Source: Chromera velia (Eukaryota; Sar; Chromeraceae). From it: 12,500 nt of DNA. The translations under genes were made by a program, and so were the position numbers. Shown here piece after piece: positions 7,659 through 12,500 of the stretch. The stretch spans positions 54,009-66,508 of the forward strand of contig JAHBMJ010005639.1 of NCBI GenBank assembly GCA_018398765.1. The letters run 5' to 3'. Each line of letters opens with the position of its first letter. Position 1 is the stretch's first letter. The notes below the pieces were generated by a model, which searched no databases, was not told where the DNA came from, and was given only the letters and a program-made list of their open reading frames with translations.

Positions 7659-7722
7659 CTGGGGAGAAAAGTGGGGAGAAAATGAATCATTTTCTCCCAA
7701 ACGAACCCAATTCTTCCCCCAG
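7659..7722. repeat. Inverted repeat able to form a long hairpin
   Basis: A perfect 12-bp inverted repeat, GGGAGAAAATGA (7674-7685) and TCATTTTCTCCC (7687-7698), is separated by one base. Outside it, CTGGGGAGAA (7659-7668) pairs imperfectly with TTCTTCCCCCAG (7711-7722). The left arm itself contains two GGGGAGAAAA units 12 bp apart. No ORF is attached. Confidence 0.7.
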
Positions 7723-9130
7723 TGATCGCCTCGACTTGCCACTTTCACAAAACGGGCCCCCAAAGCCGTGTATCCAATGAAGCAATCCACCTGCACACAA
7801 AAACACCGTTAATTGCTTCAAAATTCATTAATTGAATAAAATTTGTGTATAATATTTCTGTAAATAAGCCTAGGTGAAGTTAGGTACCACATTGTATTAC
7901 ACAACGTTACATCACGGCAAAACAAAATTTTAGTTGATTATCAAAACCGCGTATCATCAATTAACAAATGAATAAGAACACTTAAAATATGTCTACCTCC
8001 AATAGAAATGATCTACATATAAAATATGTACTTTTCTTAGTTTCAACAAACAAACACAAAAATATTTTTTAATGACTCTAAGCTAAATAGAAAATGAATC
8101 TAGATTACTAGGCAGGGGCAGACATACGGACTGACAGACATTCAGGTCCTCTGACAGAACAAACATACAAGATAATACAAGAATATATAAAACACACATA
8201 CATCAACAGAGAGAGAGAGAGAGAGAGAGAGAGCTAGACGCAAACTGGGACAGAAAGTAGACACAGACACAGACAAACACACAAGGTCTGATACACATGC
8301 AGAGCTAAAGACATGCAGACAGCAAAACATCCAGCCAGATACGATCAGATGCATATGTATGAAGCTTTCAGACAGAAACATAAGTAAATGGATGCATACA
8401 GACAGACTCACTTGCGGCCAGGCTGCTCAAACAGAAGCTAAATAATGTTATCACAGTGGCTCTTTTTTTCCCCTCTGCTTCTTTTTACCTGTGCGTTTAC
8501 AGACAGAGTGACTAAAACAGCAGTATTTTAAGCTCAAACCCACCGGGTAATTCTCGTAAAATATCAAGGATGTCAAAACGACTTTCAAAAGCAAAGGAAC
8601 AGATATGCCGGATAGTGGCTTATCAACAAAAGAAGACTCAAAAAGAAATTGTGTATAGAGAAAAGAGAAAGACGTCTTCTTTGTTTTGCATGGTAAGCAG
8701 GTAAAGTAGTAAAGAGAAAACGACTGTTACATACTGACAAAAACATCAACACTCACCTTCTATGGCCAAACGGATCCAGTTCACCAACAAACTTTCGTCA
8801 GCAGAGGCATATGAAGACGGTGAACAGCACAAAATATAGCGAATTGTGGAAAGGGAACAAGCTACAGAAAGACACCATCAGAACGAGTTTAAAAGGACTG
8901 AAAGAAACTCATATGTATAGAAAGAACTCATTGAGTATAGATGTGACAGCTTGTGTCAGTGCAGACTGTATGTAGACGGCAAAACAGAGTCATTCAGTCC
9001 TCTTGCGTCCTCTTGAAAGTCAAATTGGAGCAATGAAAGGACATGCATACAGACCCCAGAAAGTTAGAGTTTGTTGAAAATATGAACAAAGCAAGTGGCC
9101 TACAAAAGCGAAAAAAACGCGGCTATCCAA
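7723..9130. other. Non-coding stretch with CAGA-type and GA simple repeats
   Basis: 7790-8100 is AT-rich with nothing recognisable. 8110-8410 is a degenerate field of CAGACA/GACAG words with an (AG)13 microsatellite at 8208-8233. 8480-9110 is purine-rich on the plus strand with no open frame of note. I see no RNA gene, exon or transposon end here. The strong strand asymmetry could reflect a long intron or untranslated region, but nothing proves transcription. Confidence 0.5.
8208..8233. repeat. (AG)13 microsatellite
   Basis: Thirteen AG units without interruption, inside the CAGA-rich field. Confidence 0.95.
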
Positions 9131-9224
9131 TGTTTGCCCCTTGATGCACACCCTTGTTTTTCTGATGCTTGCCTCCCCCCCGTACAGCAGTTACAGAGCC
9201 GCTCGCTCCGCTTGCAACTCCAAA

Positions 9225-9271
9225 GGCCCCGGAGGGCATGAATAAATTACAGCTCCGCCCTCCGCGGGGCC
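9225..9271. other. GC-rich hairpin in a small GC island
   Basis: GGCCCCGGAGGGC (9225-9237) pairs with GCCCTCCGCGGGGCC (9257-9271) apart from a small bulge, around a 19-nt loop. It is followed at once by a TGCATGCATGCAT block (9272-9285). Further short stems follow: GTGAG/CTCAC enclosing GCGA/TCGC (9330-9355), TCGGA/TCCGA (9360-9378) and GGGG/CCCC (9385-9400). The island spans about 9130-9430. It may be a structured RNA, a transposon relic, or a 5' exon or promoter of the plus-strand gene at 9739. Confidence 0.45.
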
Positions 9272-9738
9272 ATGCATGCATGCATCGCTAGGGGCTGCTA
9301 CGTCAAGTTGTGAGGGCATGCCGGGGCCTGTGAGCCTATGCGAGCGTCGCCTCACGTTGTCGGAGGAAAGGATTCCGAGTCGTAGGGGATTAAGTGCCCC
9401 CCGGGTGGAAAGCTCCGTACAAACATGTTTTAAGCCTCGCTACCATAAAAAAAAAATTAGCTTTCGCACGCACGCACACTTCTTCGCAGACGGAAACAAT
9501 TGTATTTTGCGCACAAGCTTGCGATTCCTTTCGATCGTTTAGGCGAAGAACAGAGTGGAAGAAAGTAAAAAAAAATCAAACTATATAGTTAAATTATAAT
9601 AAGATTGAGCCGTAGCCCCCTCAACCATTATTTATGCTAGTTCATATATATCCTGGAAGGGACACAGTTGTCCAGAGTTTTTGAGAGCCTCCTTGCGGCT
9701 GCTTCATTAGGCTGGTCTGGATTTTGTTTGTTCGTTAG

Positions 9739-10376
9739 GGGTGGGAGTGCCGCAACACCCTGGTACCAGTGGGCAGCAGTGACGGAAAGTTCAAAGCACC
9801 GGCTCTTTCTTCTTTAAGGGCAGAGCTAGACATGCAGTTGCAGAAGAGGTCTACATGCGGTGGGCGGGGGCTATCGCTTCTTCACATTTCCCTCCTCTTA
9901 CCAAGCTCATCCCCCTTTAACAAGCTTTTCCCTCCTCTCATCGCATGTTTGTGTTTCTTCTTTGCAACAAATCCGCCTCTGGTCTCTACTCCTTTTCTGC
10001 CCTCCCTCGATCTGCTCTCACAGTAACTGACGGCTCTCTGTTCGGTTTCTTACGTCTGCTCTCATTTAACCCACAAGGCAAAAGCAGTGCTCTGTCTGTT
10101 GAATGTAGCGACCACAAACTCTGTGTACATGATTCTTGTATTCGGTGTGTTAATGACTTCATGTATGGACTTTTTTCATATGCCAAGTGGCTGGATGAAA
10201 GAGAATTCCTGCACTGCCTGGCTGAGCTGGAATACATTAATTTAAATGATTGTAACTGTCCACTCCCCGGTGTAAGTACATCTGAACTCTTCATCCGTAA
10301 TGTCATTCGATCGCTTCTACGCTCGCATCTGGCCTGTCTCTTTAATGCCTGTCTTCCAATTCTAGAAAGTGATTAA
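9739..10376 (+). CDS. Unrecognised protein, two exons (last exon included)
   Basis: Exon A, 9739-9859, follows an acceptor TTCGTTAG and reads GWECRNTLVPVGSSDGKF then a helix ALSSLRAELDMQLQKR. One leftover base at a GTGGGC donor joins in phase to exon B, 10024-10376, after a 164-nt pyrimidine-rich intron ending CTCTCACAG. Exon B starts TDGSLFGFLRLL and contains CSDHKLCVHDSCIRCVNDF, with four cysteines close enough to suggest but not prove a metal site, then helices KWLDEREFLHCLAELEYINL and LFIRNVIRSLLRSHLACLF, ending in TAA at 10374-10376. A strong GTAAGT word near 10272 could instead end exon B early. Earlier exons would lie upstream of 9739, possibly in the GC island near 9276. No family recognised. 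The opposite strand is also open here but is Ser/Arg-rich and less protein-like. Confidence 0.45.
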
Positions 10377-10920
10377 CTGATCAACTCCACTGGCGACTTA
10401 ACAAACAACAACCATGCATGTATGTGTTGCCTGGGAGTTTAGCGCTCCAACTGAGGTTAGGCATCCTCTAACTAACTAACTAACTAATGTCTGGCACAGC
10501 CGCTGTTCAACCCTATTGGAAATTTAAATTCATTGTAGATACGATTGCATATATATTTAATACACAAAAATCGCAGAACTTAATATTCCATCGCAAGTAT
10601 ATCTAACTCACTTACAAGTTATAAGTATTTCTTTGAATGTGTTTCAGAACGTCAATTTATACTGGGGTCATGCACAGCTCTACAATTTGAACTATCATAG
10701 GAATGCAAACTCCTACACAATGTCTATTTTCTTTTTCACAGTTTTTGTGATTTACTGTACAAGAGCATCCAGCTAAGCATCCAAACGATTGCTTTAAGCC
10801 TGAAATAATCTCGATAACAAACTTGCTCTGCTCCGAGTCGCACACTTTGGTATGCATCTCTTATGTTTCGCAATTTCCGTTTGATTTGTCCGTCATTCAT
10901 CCGCGCACCGATCACACATC
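10377..10920. other. AT-rich spacer with a (CTAA)n tract
   Basis: Contains five CTAA units at 10468-10487 and otherwise AT-rich DNA. No exon, RNA gene or element can be supported. Confidence 0.5.
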
Positions 10921-10943
10921 AACAATGGAGTTGAAGAGCCTGC

Positions 10944-11123
10944 ATGCACACATCAATGAATGAATGCATGAACGAACCGTTCAAAGCGACGGGAAGGAAC
11001 AAAGAAATGGCAAAATCCCAGATCTCCAAGCGGACACCCCGTCGGTCTATCTCATTTATGAACACAAACACGCAGCCAATCAACAGACTGACTACCCGAC
11101 GCATTCCTTCTACTCCCAGTTAA
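10944..11123 (+). CDS. Doubtful small basic ORF
   Basis: ATG at 10944 to TAA at 11121-11123, 59 residues, strongly basic: its second half contains MAKSQISKRTPRRSISFMNT and RLTTRRIPSTPS. It could be a terminal exon of a plus-strand gene. The minus strand is also open here with a hydrophobic product, so the coding strand is not settled. No family recognised. Confidence 0.2.
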   Translation: MHTSMNECMNEPFKATGRNKEMAKSQISKRTPRRSISFMNTNTQPINRLTTRRIPSTPS

Positions 11124-11440
11124 ATGAATGACACTGATCAACTGAGTGAGTGCAGCGAAAACAAGACAGTACCGCTGCTCAAGATGCAGCAAATACACAG
11201 GATCAATCTTGAATGTAGTAAACTTTCTGTATGTACCTTTTCCTCCCCTTCCCCCCTCTATCTCTCTCTCTGTTTGTATGTGTGTGTGTGTGCGCGCGCG
11301 TGCGTGTATCCGTGCGTGAATGTGTGTGTCCGCGTGACTGTGTCAGCTTTCCTTTTTCCTTCCCTTCCCTTCTGCCAGCCGTCAACGGCTTTGATCCGTA
11401 CACACGCATGCACCACGGACGCAGACAAACAGGAAAATGA
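11124..11440 (+). CDS. Possible two-exon small gene
   Basis: ATG at 11124 begins MNDTDQLSECSENKTVPLL and runs to a GTAAAC donor at 11218 with one leftover base. A CT/TG simple-repeat tract with a pyrimidine run then leads to the acceptor CTTCTGCCAG ending at 11378. The next exon, 11379-11440, joins in phase and ends VNGFDPYTRMHHGRRQTGK stop. The spliced product would have only about 51 residues. The acceptor is good, the donor moderate. An upstream in-frame TAA directly precedes the ATG. No family recognised. Confidence 0.25.
11260..11342. repeat. CT/TG/CG simple-repeat tract
   Basis: A (CT)n run changes into (TG)n and (CG)n with interspersed GTGCGTG words. The alternating purine-pyrimidine part is of the kind that can adopt Z-DNA. 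It creates false histidine/threonine/arginine-rich frames on the minus strand. Confidence 0.9.
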
Positions 11441-11622
11441 GGTCAACTGAACATATGCAGCTAGGCATCCCGCAGGCAGCCTCGAGCTAGAAAAAAAGCA
11501 TGATCGACTAGAGAGAGCTCTGTCTGCACTCCCACTTTCTTTCACACACAGTACTAGCGGCATGCCGTGCGTTTTCTTCCTCAAGATGGGGGGTAGGCAG
11601 GAGGGACAGGTAGAGCTCACAA

Positions 11623-11811
11623 TTAAACAAAACGAAAACGTACGTTCATGTTCTCCAAGCACAGGAATGAATGCAGCCGCTTACGTACCCACCCTCTTGC
11701 CGCTCTTCTCGCATAGGGAATGTAAGAAAGGCAGTACCAACTGAGAGCCCCCCACTGCACGATGATAGAGATGATGATCAGAGGGGCGATCGGAAAGACG
11801 AAACACAACAC
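11623..11811 (-). CDS. Terminal exon of an SFT2-like vesicle transport membrane protein
   Basis: After a minus-strand acceptor GCTTGCAG (ending 11812) the exon reads VLCFVFPIAPLIIISIIVQW, then GALSWYCLSYIPYARRAARG, and on to a stop at 11623-11625. The W-Y-x-L-S-Y-I-P-x-x-R signature following a Q and a hydrophobic helix is the hallmark of the last membrane span of the SFT2 family, four-helix proteins of the Golgi involved in retrograde endosome/ER-Golgi vesicle fusion. Known members end soon after this signature, so the extra 25 or so residues (WVRKRLHSFLCLENMNVRFR) are either a lineage extension or intron sequence after a GTGGGT donor near 11699. The N-terminal three helices must be encoded upstream, beyond 12390 and the window end. 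Confidence 0.65.
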   Translation of the reverse strand: MLCFVFPIAPLIIISIIVQWGALSWYCLSYIPYARRAARGWVRKRLHSFLCLENMNVRFRFV

Positions 11812-11827
11812 CTGCAAGCAAGCCACG

Positions 11828-11962
11828 AAAAAAGAAAGGAAGGAAGAGAGGAAGGAAGCATCCATCAATGCACAAAAGAGATAGAAAATGGAATGATTCG
11901 ACAGTCCTCCTACGACTGATTGATGGAAGAGAGGAAGGAAGGAACGAAGGAAGGAAGGAAGG
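11828..11962. repeat. Two GGAA/GAAG purine tracts
   Basis: Purine-only runs of GGAA type at 11828-11858 and 11924-11962, inside the proposed SFT2-like intron. On the minus strand they are CTTCC pyrimidine tracts, the first lying just upstream of the acceptor at 11812, where it can serve as its polypyrimidine tract. Confidence 0.85.
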
Positions 11963-12007
11963 CCCACACACACGCTGCTCCCCCCACCACACTCGATCTG
12001 CTTTCAA

Positions 12008-12227
12008 GCGAACAAGTGGGAGGGAAACGAAGGACTCCGTTTTTTTTTTTTTTTCTGTGTGCATTTATTTTCATACAAAATTCTTTTTCATACACACAGA
12101 ATACATAAATTCTTTTTCATACATACAGAATACACAAATTCTTTTTCATACATACAGAATACATAAATTCTTTTTCATACATACAGCATACATAAATGCG
12201 AACAAGTGGGAGGGAAACGAAGGACTC
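12008..12227. repeat. Four-copy 29-bp tandem array bounded by 30-bp direct repeats
   Basis: An identical 30-bp sequence beginning GCGAACAAGTGGG occurs at 12008-12037 and 12198-12227. Between them lie a T run (12040-12054) and four 29-bp units at 12081-12109, 12110-12138, 12139-12167 and 12168-12196, each starting TTCTTTTTCATACA with one to three differences. The units are directly abutting with no spacers. The whole block sits in the proposed SFT2-like intron. Confidence 0.9.
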
Positions 12228-12393
12228 ACACATCAGTCGGTCGATGAACCAAGCGGTCAGTCAGGCAGACGGTGAGAAGCACATGATGAAAAAAAGACGC
12301 ATCGCATCAGGATGAAACAAAATGGGAACAAACGGGTGCATGTGATGAGGATGGGGATGAGAATGGAGAAAAACCACTCGGGCTGAAGCTCAC

Positions 12394-12500
12394 GAATGTC
12401 AGCAGCAGAGTACAGACACAAACGAAGGGCAAAGAGCAGACAGCGATTTGGAGAAGAAAAGAAACAAGCACTACGAACAACAACAAAAACAAGGTGCAAC
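12394..12500 (-). CDS. Possible upstream exon of the SFT2-like gene
   Basis: The minus-strand frame is open from the window edge to a GTGAGC donor at 12393. It is wholly hydrophobic (VVLVSFLLQIAVCSLPF, then CTLLLTF) and joins in phase 0 to the terminal exon to give TLLLTFVLCFVF, resembling the third SFT2 helix. The segment lacks the charged loop expected before that helix and is pyrimidine-rich, so it may be only an intronic pyrimidine tract. Confidence 0.28.

Noticed and set aside
8142-8411. Minus-strand ORF rich in Ser, Leu, Val and Cys
   Set aside because: It is the complement of the GA and CAGA simple repeats.
12081-12196. 29-bp repeats as a CRISPR array
   Set aside because: The units abut without spacers and the context is an intron of a eukaryotic gene.

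Overview
Nuclear DNA of an intron-rich eukaryote, most likely a myzozoan alveolate and plausibly a chromerid such as Chromera. The reasons are short exons joined by phase-compatible GT-AG introns (most acceptors read TGCAG), two ApiAP2-type DNA-binding domains in one gene, many TGCATGCA palindromes, and abundant microsatellites and minisatellites in AT-rich intergenic DNA. The organism call is inference. All exon models are built by eye from reading frame, splice-site words and phase.

Layout. 1-2036 (+): the 3' end of a low-complexity Pro/Ser/Gly/Glu-rich gene whose last exon (1959-2036) joins in phase after a 438-nt intron. 2040-3850: AT-rich intergenic DNA with two doubtful small ORFs and a 144-bp MITE-like element with 26-bp terminal inverted repeats. 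3855-4142 (-): an isolated unrecognised ORF. 4549-4650: a 34-bp minisatellite. 4644-7294 (-): the main gene, an apparently complete multi-exon gene combining two AP2 domains, a seven-cysteine AWS-like pre-SET module and a divergent SET domain. It looks like a DNA-binding protein fused to a chromatin-methylation or chromatin-reader module. 7300-9700: non-coding DNA with (TGCA)n blocks, a long inverted repeat, CAGA-type simple repeats and a GC-rich hairpin-forming island. 9739-10376 (+): two phase-compatible exons of an unrecognised cysteine-containing protein. 10900-11440 (+): weak small exons. 11623-11811 (-): the terminal exon of an SFT2-like Golgi vesicle-transport membrane protein, with a possible upstream exon at the window end and a repeat-filled intron between them.

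Nothing indicates an operon-like system; these are independent eukaryotic genes. The AP2-AP2-AWS-SET architecture is the strongest candidate for something unusual. Its SET core lacks the usual NHSC motif and resembles the R-x-S-x-x-PNA form of the Set3/MLL5 class. The gene also shows two places where either a 58-nt micro-intron or a one-base shift at a G run is needed.
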